A stretch of DNA of 64,000 nt from Merluccius polli (Eukaryota > Chordata > Actinopteri > Gadiformes > Merlucciidae), in assembly GCA_030340625.1 (NCBI GenBank), contig JAOPHQ010002331.1:2501-66500 (forward strand). Reading direction: 5' to 3'. The notes below the pieces were generated by a model that worked only from the letters and a program-made list of their open reading frames with translations, was not told the DNA's origin and searched no databases. A program made the translations under genes and the position numbers. Positions 1-12,500 of this stretch are shown here, piece after piece; position 1 is the stretch's first letter, and each line of letters starts with the position of its first letter.

Positions 1-337
1 AGGTCTACAGGGGTCCAAACACAGCCAAACATGAGTGCAGCAGGTCCTGCGCTATGGTCCGGTAAGCCAGCAGGATGAGGGGAGAGATGGTCACCCGGTC
101 CCGCTGGTGGTCCCACTGTCAGGATGGCTAACTGGGTGGCCAGGGTCTCGTCAGTGTAGACCTCGGCTCTGCTGTCAGGGTGAGCGCCACTCTGGTGTGT
201 TCCCATGGTAACATTAACCGGGCTGGTGGCACCGACCGAGTTGATCTCACCATTCGCCGCTTGGACGTTACTCTGACTCCGCTGACCATCGCTGCGTGAC
301 CGCTTCAGGCTGATGGCTACTGACTCGGTGTGCTAAC
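1..337 (-). other. Possible exon sequence on the minus strand, unidentified
   Basis: Two overlapping open stretches read leftward. One starts after an AG near 335 and reads HTESVAISLKRSRSDG and onward to about 120. The other covers 115-5 and reads WDHQRDRVTISPLILL and onward to a TAG stop at 5-7. They are in different frames, offset by one base near 116-119, so a single exon would need a frameshift or sequencing error. The text looks protein-like, but I recognise no family. Because IPPK exon 1 must lie further left, this would be an antisense gene or pseudogene inside IPPK intron 1. Chance open frames are a real alternative. Confidence 0.2.
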
Positions 338-439
338 AGTCTGACTGTCCGGCAGTCACTCGCTACAGTATGTTCAGCACCAGTTAACGTCAACCAGTTG
401 TCAACATCTGATTTGTTGTTGTTGTTGTGGTGTGTTCAG

Positions 440-3400
440 ATGTCCCGGGTTCTGCGCCTCCTCAAGTACTCGTCAGAAGATGCGGAGAATGCCCCACAGG
501 TGAGGAAACTACTGCTTATACTGCTACTACTACTACTACTAATAATAACATCTAGCCCCTGTCTAAAGAGTGCATGGTGTGTGTTGTATGCAGACTACCG
601 AGGAAGCGTTCAGACAGATGGAGAACATCGTGGACTTCAGTAACAACGTGATGAGTCCTCTACTGGGAGACAAGTTCGTTCACAGTGGAGTAAGACACCT
701 GTCTGTCTTTCTACTTGTCTTGTCTGTCTCTACCTGTGTTGTCTGTTGTGATAAATCCTCTAAATGCTGTAGTTAGGCAGCAGACCGTTGAAACGAGCTG
801 ACTAAAGTCTCTTTGTTGTGAACAGGAAGTGGTCAAACTTCCACTGGAGTTTGTCAGACAGCTGTCAATCAAGGTTCAACACCAGAGACCAGGTAGGAGG
901 GGCATGGCTGTGTTCTGATTGGTGGACATGTTGTGTCTGCTGGAGCTATACTAAAGTGTGGGTGTGCGTGTGTGCGTGTGCGTGTGTGTGTGTAGCCTGG
1001 AGGTGTGATAAGGTGATGGATATCTACAGCGGTGCTGCTCTCTGTCTGCCCAACCTGACTGCCCCCTCCATACAGACGCACACCCCCCCTCTCTGCATAG
1101 AGATAAAGGTAACACACAAACACACACACATGCTTCACAACGCAGAGCTACTGTCATTTCTGTTCAACATCCATCTCTAGTCAAGCAGCACTAGAGCAGG
1201 GCTAGAGCATCGCTAGAACAGGCCTACAGTATCGCTAGAGCAGGCCTACAGTATCGCTAGAGCAGGCCTACAGTAGAGCTAGAGCAGGTCTACAGTAGAG
1301 CTAGAGCAGGCCTACAGTAGAGCTAGAGCAGGTCTACAGTAGAGCTAGAGCAGGTATACAGTAGAACTAGAGCAGGTCTACAGTAGAGCCAGAGCAGGTC
1401 TACAGTAGAGCTAGAGCAGGTCTACAGTAGAGCTAGAGCAGGTCTACAGTAGAGCCAGAGCAGGTCTACAGTAGAACTAGAGCAGGTCTACAGTAGTGCC
1501 AGAGCAGGTCTACAGTAGAGCCAGAGCAGGTCTACAGTAGAACTAGAGCAGGTCTACAGTATCGCTAGAGCAGGTCTATAGTAGAGCTAGAGCAGGTCTA
1601 CAGTAGAACTAGAGCAGGTCTACAGTATCGCTAGAGCAGGCCTACAGTAGAGCCAGAGTAGGTCTACAGTAGAACTAGAGCAGGTCTACAGTAGTGCTAG
1701 AGCAGGTATACAGCAGGTCTACAGTAGAGCTAGAGCAGTGTTGAGGACAGGCCTACTAGCAGGAGGAGGAGGAGGAGAACTAGTTGATATTCTGAATGTG
1801 TCTCTAGTAAATGAAGGAGTTTCTGAGCCAGTTAGAAGTGACAGAGCTTCACTCTCCTCTCGCTATGGCAACCATAGTCCCCATCTGCTATTGGTCCAAA
1901 GACCATCTCTCCCCATCTGCTATTGGTCCAAAGATCATCTCTCCCCATCTGCTATTGGTCCAAATATCATCCCTCCTTATTGACTATTGGTCCAAATATC
2001 ATCCATCCCTATCTGCTGTTGGTCAAAATATCTGGTTTTCACACATTTCAGAAATGTCAGCAAACCAACCGATTTTAACTGCTGGGTTTTACGTTCTGGG
2101 CCAGTGAAAGATGAAAAGAAATGAACCAATCTGTAACGCAATATTATTTTTGTATTCTAATATAGTCTACATTTAAGTTGCATGAGACCCAGGTGGATTC
2201 TGTGGTTCCGGTGGACACCAGGCAACACAGGTTTCCTTCTGCCTCCTCAACCCTGGCAGCGGTCTGCAATAGTACTGACCCATTAATCCTATTTTCATCG
2301 TCATCACGATATGAAAATGCGTGATAAACGCATCACAAAAGACTGCCTGAAACGCGATGAATGAGAACTAATTGTATTGACACGCGCCATTGTGGTGGTG
2401 ATAGACCTGTTCTTTGTCGAGGCAGGAGGGGGACATGGACCGGTGCTGGTGTCTGTCGAGTGCCCTTTTCTCTGACTATACTCGCAGTCATTTTTCAATT
2501 ATCATAATAATGACACATTGTAAGGTTCAGATTAATTTAACATTATTTGTATTTCTTAGTTGGCACATTTACCAGAGCATTAAATGAGACATGTTAAATG
2601 AAATACAAACTCTGTAAGTGAACAAACAAACTTGCTTCCATATTGTTCCACGCCTTTAATTTGGCGTGTTGTTGGTACGCTGGAAGGACTGTACCATAAA
2701 TATGCAGTATTAGATTGTTCAGAGCTCTGAAACGGTGGAACGAGCTCCCTGCCAACGTCAGGACTGCAGAGTCGTTCACCAGCTTCCGCAAGAGACTCAA
2801 GTCTCACTTGTTCAGAATTCACATGGACTATGCATAGCCTCCTTCCTCTACCTACCCCCCTCCCAAAAAAAATCCTCTTACGCACTTATTGTATGTTCGT
2901 AAGCCCTGGCACTTAAAAATAGTACTTAGCATTGTGTAGCATCTTACCCTAGCTATCTTTGTTGTATACAAGGAATGGGTTAACTTAGCATTTATGAGTG
3001 CTTGAAACATGTTCTATTGACATCCTTACTGTACCGACAGCAATGTGTTGTTTCACTTTCTTCTGACAAACGTACTTATTGTAAGTCGCGACAAAAGAGT
3101 CTGCTAAATGCCCTAAATGTAAATGAAATAGTTTATCATGGAAATATAATTTCCATACGTTTAATTACAATATACTTTAGACAAGTATTTAATGTTTTCT
3201 GTAATGAAGTTATTTTTTAGTAGGCCTACTTGCCAAATCTACCAGCACATTTTGAGTGCTATTTTATTTATTGCTGGATTTAACTTGTATTGGATACCTT
3301 TTTTCTCATACATGTTATACAGCTTACATTAAACACTTTAAGTATTTACAATGATTTTTCTGAACTGTTTATTTTAGAAAAATATGTTGACACTCTTTAA

Positions 3401-6400
3401 AGTATTTTTTACCTGCTTGCTACTGTTGTAGAGCTAGGACACACTTCTAAACAGCCATTTTAATGTTATATCCATTGGGGACATTTTCATACTTGAGATG
3501 TATCCAGTTTAATTGCACTTTAGTTAGGCTATTGTTTAAAGCAGGGTAATTTGTAAGTCACCTATTGTGTAGCAATATTGAGGAGTAATGCTGCCCACCG
3601 TTGGCAGGTATACGCCACTAGACACACAGGACTTATACCGGTGATCGCTGTAAATCGTAGTGTGAATATCTGTTGAATCCAATATCTTTCCAACTAAAAA
3701 TACAGACTTTCAAACTACATAAACTGCTGTTTAAGGTGAAATGCGTGACTCTTTTAATACACCACAGTAGTGCTATGCTGCTATAAATTTCACTTTGTTT
3801 TAAACGGGAACTTGGCAACTTTTTCAACTTAATAAACCCGTCTGGAAATCATTTGGATGGTTAAATGGTCTGTTCCAGTGTTAATGGTGACTATCCCCGC
3901 TCCCCCCAGCGCCCCCAGGTGGAAAACCAGCCTTGCAACTTTGGGACTACCGTCCCGGTAAATTGGAAATGGGAAGTATCGCGAGAAGCGAGAACGAGCG
4001 AGAAACACGAACTGCTTTTACGGCAATTCAACATCAACACACACGCCCCCCTCAATAACGGTTAATCACGCCGGCTATAAAAGCAAGCGACGATGGATAC
4101 AGTGTATAATGTATTACCCACCTCGGTAGACATCGCGCCACACGAAAAAGTTGCCCGGCCAGCGTTAACGTTGACCCCTGTACATTGTCTGTCTAACATG
4201 TCTGTCTCTATCTTTCAGCCCAAGTGTGGTTTCCTCCCATCTCCAGAACACGTCAGTAAGGACATCAAGACCAAAGTCTGTCGCTACTGTATGCACCAAC
4301 AGTACAAGGTACTATACTTCTACTACACAACTGTATGCACCAACAGTACAGGGTACTATACTTCTACTACACAACTGTATGCACCAAAAGTACAAGGTAC
4401 TATAATGGTACTATAATGCTACTACTGTATGCGCCTTCATTGGTCACATGGTGTGTTAATTAACGGGTCACAAGAGTGCTGTTCACACTGCATATCCTTA
4501 GCCCAGGGCTATCCTTAGCCCTTTTTCACACACGCACACACGCGCACGCACACACACACACAGACTACGTTTAGAAAGCTTCCCCGTTGCCATGTCGTTA
4601 GTAAGATCGTCTCTATTTACTGTAGTAATAAGTTAACGTTGCCATGTTGTTACTACTTTGGACTGTGCGGGGACTGTGCCAGTGTGAAAGCTTTTGCCTG
4701 GGGCTAACAGCTCACTTGGCCCGGGCTAAGTGCAGTGTGAAAAGCCTAATGGTCTGTTCATTAATTGGTCACATGGTGTTTTTCTCCAGGTGGCCAATGG
4801 AAAGTGGAAGCGGAAAAGTCTGTATTGCCCTCTCGACCTATTCTCAGGGTAAGACCACGAGTACTGCACACGTACTACTACTACTACTACTACTACTATG
4901 CCATTACTACCAATAGTACAACTATACTGCAGTAGTATATATATCTCGTGTGTGTTTCAGGAACAAACAGAGGATGTATTTTGCCATCAAACACCTGATA
5001 GAAGAGCCTCAGAATAACTTTAAGATCTTCAAGGTGAGACATCTGGACACACCCCCATGTGGACCCCTGGTGGTGGGGATGTGTGTATAATATGTATGTG
5101 TGTATGCGTGTATATACCAGGGAGGGCAGTGTATCCATGGTGATCGGGATGAGCTGCTGTCTGTCAGCTCCTTGCTGCAGAAGCTCCGGCCGTACTTCAC
5201 ATGTGGAAATGGACGCAACAAAGCGGTCCTGCATGACTTCATTCAGGTCAGACACCTACTGTAGACCAGGACCTCCAGGTGATGGTTACCTGTAGAGTAG
5301 ATGTTTAGGACCTCCAGGTGATGGTTACCTGTAGAGTAAGTGTGTGTTTGTTTCAGGTGTTGGTGGACAGTCTGCTGAGTAGTGATGAAGAGGGTGATGA
5401 AGGTATGGAGCGGGAGGGGAGGACGGTGTGTGAGGCCAGCCTTTGTTCTACAGAGCTCATACGGACAGGTAGTGCATGTTTCCAACTACTTTTGCTTTTC
5501 AGAGTAAGAGCCTCCCAGCTAAGTGTTTGTGTGTGTGTGTAGGCCCCCAGCCCCTCCCCAGGGACAGTGTGCTTGGTAGGATACTGCAGGTCCAGCTGTT
5601 GGACTCTCTGGACATTGAGGGGCTGTTCCCGCTCTACCGCAGAGTGGAGCAATACCTGCACCACTTCCCCAAGGAGAGGTAACCATGGAGACCCTACGTA
5701 CAAAGCTCCACCACATAACAACAGCGACCCAACATGCTGTACAGAAAACGGTAACCATGGTAAATGTCGCCTTTTGATTCAGGAGTCGTCTGCAGATAGA
5801 CGGGCCGTACGACAAGGCCTTCCTGGAGAAACTACAGAAATGTCCCAGGGAAGACGATGGGTCCATAGAATATGCTGTTGCCAAGGTAACGTAACAATAT
5901 TATTCTTCATGATGTTTGAAGACATGCGGTTGTGTATATTAAATAGTTTAAGTAAAGTACTTTACTATTTTGTTCAGGTGCAGCAATACCGCATTGCCAT
6001 GACAGCGAAGGACTGCTCCATTATGGTGACCTTGGTTCCCCGCCGTGACGAAGAGGATGGGAGTGACCGGTGAGGAAGACCACTATGCTTTGTGTGTGTT
6101 CTGCTATACTTGTGAGGACCTTTCACCTGGTCCTCACTAGTCTGGCTTACCGGATATAGGTTGTTGGTATAAGCCCGCCCAAGCCTGCCATCGGGCGACT
6201 TAAATAATTGCCCAATGGCAGGCTCTGGGCGGGCTTATACCTTTTACTCCTCCCCCTTCGCCATCAGCGTGTTACCGTTTTCAAAGTCCCCCTCGCTACT
6301 TGAAACAACAACCTCCGAGCTCGCAACCTACACGTAAAAATGGCAAGTTGTAACAAAGATTGCCAGGGCTCGCATCCCCATGTGCAAATGTCCCACCAAA

Positions 6401-7044
6401 ACAAGTTCCCCCCTCACACTATTTTGCAAGGGCACCGTTGCTGCATCCTGGCCTTAACGCCGCCCAAGACGATTGTGATTGGCTAAAGAAAAACAAACAA
6501 GCCACGTTTTTTTCCCCCTATCCCAGAATGATGAGTTCAGCCAGACCCTACTCCAGCACTGGCACTGCGCTAAAACAAAGTGTGGAGATAGGTCTGGCTA
6601 TGTGAGACTAGCACTTGGATGAAGCATCCGCTGCGTCTCTTGGGCATTCAAACATGCTATACTCACATTTTGAAACCACATGGGAGGAAATGTGCCTAGC
6701 AACTGTGAAGGTTCTCACTCCAGTGGTAAATTAGTATTAATTTTCTTTACGCTGGTGATTAGAGATAAGGGTACAATCTAGTTGTAAAACGGAGCTTTCA
6801 TGTTCCGGAGTAAAAAGGAAATGGGCATCCTCACTTCTTACGTAAATAAACCCGGTGTTGTGTTTCCAGCGGTGCAGCCTTCTCCTTCTCCGCCTCCATC
6901 CTGGACCTGGACCCGAAGCCACAGGACAGTGTGCGGCGCCAGCAGCGTCTGGACCACCACGTTGTCGCCGCCTACCTGAGGGATGACCCGGGGCCCCGCC
7001 CTCCCCTCTATCCAGAATGCACCCTGCTTATTCACCCTGTATGA
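440..7044 (+). CDS. IPPK: Inositol-pentakisphosphate 2-kinase, 5'-partial
   Basis: IPPK phosphorylates inositol 1,3,4,5,6-pentakisphosphate at position 2 to give phytic acid (IP6), which is used in mRNA export and as a precursor of inositol pyrophosphates. Coding exons: 440-499, 594-689, 826-892, 996-1108, 4219-4308, 4790-4848, 4961-5033, 5121-5246, 5357-5468, 5543-5678, 5783-5885, 5978-6069 and 6870-7044 (TGA). All have AG/GT borders and matching phases. The visible 433 residues lack only about the first 20-25 (human protein 491). Family landmarks are the inositide-kinase motif CIEIKPKCGFLP split across exons 1108/4219, KVCRYCMHQ after it, LDIEGLFPLY, IDGPYDKAF and VQQYRIAMTAKDCSIM. The exon before 440 is outside the window. 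The variable acidic linker at 5357-5468 is poorly conserved in the family. An AATAAA at 7565-7570 is a likely polyadenylation signal. Confidence 0.94.
1186..1735. repeat. 22-bp minisatellite in IPPK intron
   Basis: About 25 tandem copies of a unit like CTAGAGCAGGTCTACAGTAG, with GAG/AAC/TCG variants. It lies 78 bases after the exon ending at 1108. Confidence 0.95.
1881..2030. repeat. About 32-bp tandem repeat
   Basis: Four to five copies of a unit containing ATCTGCTATTGGTCCAAA, in the IPPK intron. Confidence 0.85.
2272..2650 (-). mobile_element. Dispersed repeat, inverted partner of 48600-49115
   Basis: The segment beginning GTACTGACCCATTAATCC and running past CATTTTTCAATTATCATAAT reappears in reverse complement at 48.6-49.1 kb. 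Two copies 46 kb apart indicate an interspersed element. No coding sequence was recognised. It may be split by the LINE fragment that follows. Confidence 0.7.
2715..3130 (+). mobile_element. L2-like LINE 3' end with tail
   Basis: The + strand encodes FRALKRWNELPANVRTAESF and KRLKSHLF, then a stop at about 2836. This is the C terminus typical of fish L2/CR1-group reverse transcriptases. A short 3' UTR ends in the characteristic tail TCTGCTAAATGCCCTAAATG. The copy is 5'-truncated and lies in the large IPPK intron 1109-4218. Confidence 0.8.
3400..3640. mobile_element. Dispersed repeat, partner of 36735-37003
   Basis: Shared stretches such as CCATTTTAATGTTATATC and GCTATTGTTTA in the same order show that this is a diverged copy of internal sequence of the hAT-like element at 35.2-37.7 kb. 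Terminal repeats were not resolved here. Confidence 0.65.
4288..4400. repeat. 44-bp tandem duplication across an IPPK splice donor
   Basis: The last 21 bases of the exon ending at 4308 plus the first 22 of the intron are repeated at 4331-4374 and partly at 4375-4400. Each copy carries the codons for MHQQYK and a GTACTATA donor-like site. Confidence 0.85.
5256..5335. repeat. Short intronic tandem duplication
   Basis: Two copies of a unit of about 40 bases containing AGGACCTCCAGGTGATGGTT, between the IPPK exons ending at 5246 and starting at 5357. Confidence 0.8.
6138..6611. mobile_element. MITE-like element in IPPK last intron
   Basis: The ends read CTAGTCTGGCTTAC and, in reverse complement from the right, CTAGTCTCACATAGCCAGAC. 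Inside, TATAAGCCCGCCCAAGCCTG (from 6170) pairs with a near-perfect inverted copy ending at about 6240. No transposase was seen, and the target duplication was not resolved. Confidence 0.6.
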
Positions 7045-7502
7045 GACTGGGCCACCGGAACATAGCAACACCAGGGGTCCAACGCTGCTAGCTGGTTGAT
7101 ATCTGATGTTGCTAGGCAACAGAGCAGCGAGGTCGCAACCCGGGGGCAGGTACTGTTTATTGGGAATAAAGCAGACTGCCACTTCCTGAAACGGTTGTCA
7201 GGGCAACTCCCTTTCCGCCGTCTCCATGACAACGCTGCTGAAGGATGAAAACAGGAGTGACGTGGGTGTGGGTCTGAGTGCCATAGGAGGCTTGTTGGGT
7301 GGGGGTCTTTAACATTAAAACTATTAACTTCTGCTGTGGCGTGTTGATGACATCAGCAGTAGCTAACCGTATGTGCCACGTGACATCACCATGACTCACC
7401 CAGCCACAGCCCAGGGGGCATGTCCTGGTGATGTTTAGTTTCACTGTGACCAGACTAGCTGACAGTACAAAGAAGACTGGAAGTCTGTTTGTATTTAAAT
7501 TA

Positions 7503-7508
7503 TTTATT
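7503..7508 (-). terminator. Possible CENPP polyadenylation signal
   Basis: AATAAA on the minus strand lies about 207 bases past the CENPP stop. If it is used, the CENPP and IPPK 3' UTRs overlap by roughly 60-100 bases, as the two genes overlap tail to tail in human. Confidence 0.35.
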
Positions 7509-7564
7509 TTTCTAGCGCTTTCATTAATGACGTGTATGCCTGGAGATTCAACATGTTTGTATTC

Positions 7565-7570
7565 AATAAA
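7565..7570 (+). terminator. Likely IPPK polyadenylation signal
   Basis: AATAAA lies 521 bases after the IPPK stop codon and is followed by a T/G-rich stretch. No competing hexamer was noticed nearer to the stop. Confidence 0.5.
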
Positions 7571-7714
7571 GGGTTTCTGAAAGAAAAACCTGCCTTCTGA
7601 TTCTATGGTTAGTATTAGTTATATAATAGACAGTATGGTTAAAGTATCACTATTTAGTATTAGTTATAATAGACATAGTATTACTCATGGTACTTGTAGG
7701 AGAAGTGTTGGTGT

Positions 7715-8802
7715 CTATGTGCTGAGAGCCAGGATGAGGTTTTCCAGAGCAGCTTCGGTCCCCAGGAGAGAGAGAAGGCTGTGGAAGGACTCTGGAGCGC
7801 CCTCTAGTGTCCTGGCTGAATCCATGTGATACACTAGAGGGATGACAATGAGAAACATAATGCATGGTAATGTATTCATACTGAGCTAGTCTCACAAACC
7901 AGACTTTAGCTTTAGATTCATAAGCGCAGGTCTATAAGCGCGTAAACGGTGAACAGACTGCCAGCATTAGTAAACTGAACTTTGCCTGTGGCGGTGGGAC
8001 TTGTGTCCAGATTGGTTTTCTGTCGTGATTCGAATGTGGATGATGTTAAATATGTTTCACTTAAAGTTTTCACTGGACTGTTGGTTTCGATTCTGGATAT
8101 GCATGCACCTGTTGGAGCTCCTTGGGTTGATGAGAAGTTAACAGATTGCAAAAGGAGTGGCAGATAGGTCTGGCTGCACATCTGATAAGCAAGTATATTG
8201 TAAACTGAGGAACTATGTCACTAAATTGAACAAAAAGAAGAAATTGTATTATGAATCCAGGAATAAAAATATAAAACATGATAGAAGCTCTGGATAACCT
8301 TAAATGACATGAGCATGATTATGTATTAATAGATCATATGCATTAATCTCAACTGTGGGCAGGTGTGTTAATAGATCGTTATAATTGATCTCACCTGTCT
8401 GGGGAACTCTGGGCAGGAGGTGGATCTGAGAAGTGACATCACCTTCTTTGGACACCACCACTGACCAATGAACAGCCAGAACACAGCTAGACAGACAGAC
8501 AGGTACATTTTAAACATCAATAGACAGCCAGAACACAGCTAGACATACAAACTGAGACAGAGACGGATAGATGAGTCCAGTGAGCGAGCAGAGCGACAGT
8601 ATTTACCCAGGAAGTTGTGGATGGCTCAGATTCATGACCTCCGACCCTGAGCCTTCTGGAAGAGACACCACAGACGGATACTTCTCCTGGAGAGACATAC
8701 AGGTAGAGAGAAACAGAGCAACAGGTAGAGAGAGAAAGACAGGCAGTGAGAGACAGGTAGAGAGTACATGGAACAGATATAAAGCCAGTAGAGAGACCGA
8801 GG

Positions 8803-8853
<51 letters not shown>

Positions 8854-9487
8854 TTTCCAGCTCTAGGGGTTGTGAGAAAAGTCTGTCCAGCTATCAGTCA
8901 GTCTGCAGGTGGGTATATGGATACTTTCTTTTTTTTATCTTAAAGTGTATAGCACTCCCAAACGCTAACATACAGGGTGTTCAGTTTATGTGCTGGGTGT
9001 ACCAAAGGGGGGTGTTCAGTTTATGTGCTGGGTGTACATGAGGGGAGGTGTTTAGTTTATGTGCTGGGTGTACCAAAGGGGGGTGTTTAGTTTGTGGTGG
9101 CTGTATCAGAGGGGAGGTGTTTAGTTTATGTGCTGGGTGTACCAAAGGGGGGTGTTTAGTTTGTGCTGGCTGTATCAGAGGGGAGGTGTGTTTAGTTTAT
9201 ATGCTGGGTGTACCAAAGGGGAGTCGTTTAGTTTGTGCTGGCTGTATCAGAGGGGGGGGGGTGTTTAGTTAATGTGCTGGGTGTACTAGAGGGGAGGTGC
9301 GCTCCATGTCTCCATGAGAGCCTGTTCATCCAGGACCTCTCCCCCTGCTCCCCTATTGGCTGAGGGAGCAATGGGAGGGCGGATGTGTGTGTGCGTGTTA
9401 TTGTTTCCACAAGAACAGATGTTTTAATCATCTGGTTTTAGTGAAACTCCACACACACAGACACACAGACTTTGTATATAGTACTGG

Positions 9488-9549
<62 letters not shown>

Positions 9550-12500
9550 GTTCTGGTAGGTGCATGATGACCTGTCCTGACCCCAGTAGAGAACCTGTCA
9601 GTCAGAGGCCCCTCCCTCTTAATAATGACAGACCTCCACCCCATAAACCTAGTCATTACACAGACACAGACACAGGAAGCAGTATTAGCAAGAGAATAAA
9701 GTTTGTTTGTCTCCGGAGCTCAGCTGATATTCAGGTTAACACGCCTCTCATCCTGTCTGTCTGTTAGCTTCTCATCCTGTCTGTTAGCATGTCATCCTGT
9801 CTGTTAGCCTCTCATCCTGTCTGTCTGTCTGTTAGCCTCTCATTCTGTCTGTCTGTTAGCCTGTCATCCTGTCTGTTAGCCCCTCATCTTGTCTGTATGT
9901 TAGCCTCTCATCCTGTATGTCTGTAAGCCTCATCCTGTCTGTCCATCTGATAGCTTCTGATCCTGTCTGTATGATAGCCTCTCATCCTGTCTGTCTGTCT
10001 GTCTGTCGTCCTCCAGTTGGGTTAGAGAGTGGAGCAGGGAGAGGGGAAGTGTCCAGATAGAAGAGGAGGGGGAGGAGAGGTGTCCAGGTAGAGAAGAGGA
10101 GGAGCAGGGAGAGGGGAGGTATCCAGGTAGAGAGGAGGAGTCCAGGTGAAGAGCAGGGAGAGGGGAGGTGTCCAGGTAGAGGGGAGGAGTCCAGGTAGAG
10201 GAGCAGGGAGAGGGGAGGTGTCCAGGTAGAGAGGAGAAACAGGGAGAGGGGAGGTGTCCAGGTAGAGAGCAGCAGAGAGAGGGGAGGTGTCCAGGTAGAG
10301 GAGGCGCAGGGAGAGGGGAGGTGTCCAGGTAGAAAGGAGGAGCAGGGAGAGGGGAGGTGCCCAGGTAGAAAGGAGGAGGAGCAGGGAGTGGGAGGTGTCC
10401 AGGTAGAGAGGAGGAGCAGCAGGGAGAAGAGAGGTGTCCAGATAGAGGAGGAGCAGGGAGAGGGGAGGTGTCCCGGTAGAGAGGAGCAAGGAGAGGGGAG
10501 GTGTCCAGGTAGAAAGGAGGAGGAGCAGGGAGAGGGGAGGTGGAGGAGGAGCAGGGAAAGGGAGGTGTCCAGATGACCAGCAGGTATAGTGGGTGTGTGT
10601 GTGTGTGTGTTCCAGGTGGGTGTCAGTGTGTTGTGCTCCAGGTATGAAGTGGGTACTGCTGCTTGCTGCGCTGGGCATGCTGCTAGTGCTGGTACCAGTG
10701 GCCCAGGGACGACAGCGTAATGGGACCCAGAGAGGACGCCAGCGCAGAGGCAAGAGGAAGAGAGGACGCGGTGAGATATACACCTATACATATACACAAG
10801 ACTCTCTCTCTCTTCCAGATACATAGCCATCACTAGCAGACTCTCTCTCTCTCTCTCTCTTTCCATATAGTCTCTCTCTCTTTCCAGATACACAGCCATC
10901 ACTAGCAGACTCTCTCCTTCAGAGAGAGTCTGCTAGTGAGGGAGCTCAGTCTGTGCTGGGGGTCAGGCTCCTTTATTATAAACCCTTCAAACTGTCTTGT
11001 AGATATTTTAAAGACAACACACAGGATGGCGTGTAGGTTGTGTTGTGTTCAGGTAGTCATTTGTGTTGTATTCAGTTTCTGACAGAACCATCCAGATGAG
11101 CATGGGCCCAGCAGATGCTCAGGTCCTGGAGTACCTGAAGAACCTGGACTTCCCTGCCCTCCACCCCCCAGGTGTCCTCCACCCACCAGGTGTCCTCCAC
11201 CCACAAGGTGTCCTCCAACCCCCCAGCTTTAACCTCTCTCCAGGTTAGTGTTACTGTTGCTCCACACCAGGGGCTCTTAACTTTTTCACCTCGGGACCCA
11301 AAGACAATTTCAGTCTCTCAGTCTAAGAGTCTCTCTCAGTCTAACCGTCTCTCTCAGTTTAACAGTCTAGCTCAGTTTTATCTCAGTCTGAGTCTTATGA
11401 GAGCTCATCTTTCAGACATAAGATGACAGGAGGGCGACCCCGAGCCGAGACCATAAACAGGACAGGTCCAAGAGACCCAGCATTTAGATCCAACAGTCTG
11501 AGCCCTTTAACTACGTGTGTTGAGGTGCAGATGACAGGGTGGGAGTTATAGAAGATAGGCTGCATGCTTCTGCTCCCCTGCTGAGTCACAGAGGGTGGGC
11601 AGGGGTTCCTAAGGACACTACAACACAACAATTACTGGAAGAGAGGAGCAGAAGGCAGCCTAACCCGAGCCCTGCTGGTAAAGACAGTTATCAGCCCTGG
11701 CCAGTGTCATTACCACTGGACTGCTAGGGTCCCCGTGATGGATATGTGATTGGTGATAACAGGAGCACATCAGGCCTGTATTATTATGGACTGCCCACCC
11801 AGCAACACCTGCTAACGCTAACTAAATGGCGTTAGGTTGAGTGAAGGTAGCTATGATCTCCTGTCTCTAACCACGCCCCCTACTGGCTGCTTCTAGCCCT
11901 GCACACCTGCTGGACATGTCTGTAGCAGTTTGTAAAAAACGTTTTTTTGGGTCTTGACCCACTTGAGGTGGGTCATTAAAATCAAAGGATCAACTATTTC
12001 GGTGTGCTCACAGTTTTCAGAGTGTGCAGTGGTCCCACGGTCAAACTGAAATTGTCTTTTGGATCCACAGATGAAAGAATTTAAGGGTTTATGGTGGTCT
12101 GTTGGTTTCTCTATGGCGGTCTGTTGGTCTCTCTATGGTGGTCTGTTGGTCTCTCTCTCTGTTGGTGTATGAAAAACTAACACAGGGTCTCCTCTCTACT
12201 CTTTCTGGTCTCTATCCTCTCTGTCTCTTCTCTGCTCTCGGGTCTCCTCTCTGCTCTCCTGTCTCCTCCATCCCCTCTGGTCCCCCCCCCCCCCCCCCCA
12301 TTCCCATCCCTGATTGGCTCCAGTCATTGATCTCAGCCTTGACCTCTCTGGTGACTCTGCAGTTCCCAGCGACCCTGTGACCCCCCTGACCCAGGAACAG
12401 ATCCAGCGGATATTCTGGCACGAAGAGGAGCACCGCAGAGAGGAGGAGCATCGCAGAGAGGAGGAGCATCGCAGAGAGGAGGAGCGGATGAGGAGGAAGG

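Noticed and set aside
6838..7182. Minus-strand 114-residue frame over the IPPK last exon
   Set aside because: Antisense of a confirmed coding exon; the CENPP coding sequence ends at 7715 and does not extend here.
10022..10902. Long minus-strand frames of 253 and 306 residues
   Set aside because: They read through the GA-rich minisatellite and microsatellites upstream of ECM2. The text is a repeated TWTPPLSLLL motif with no start context, splice logic or family match.
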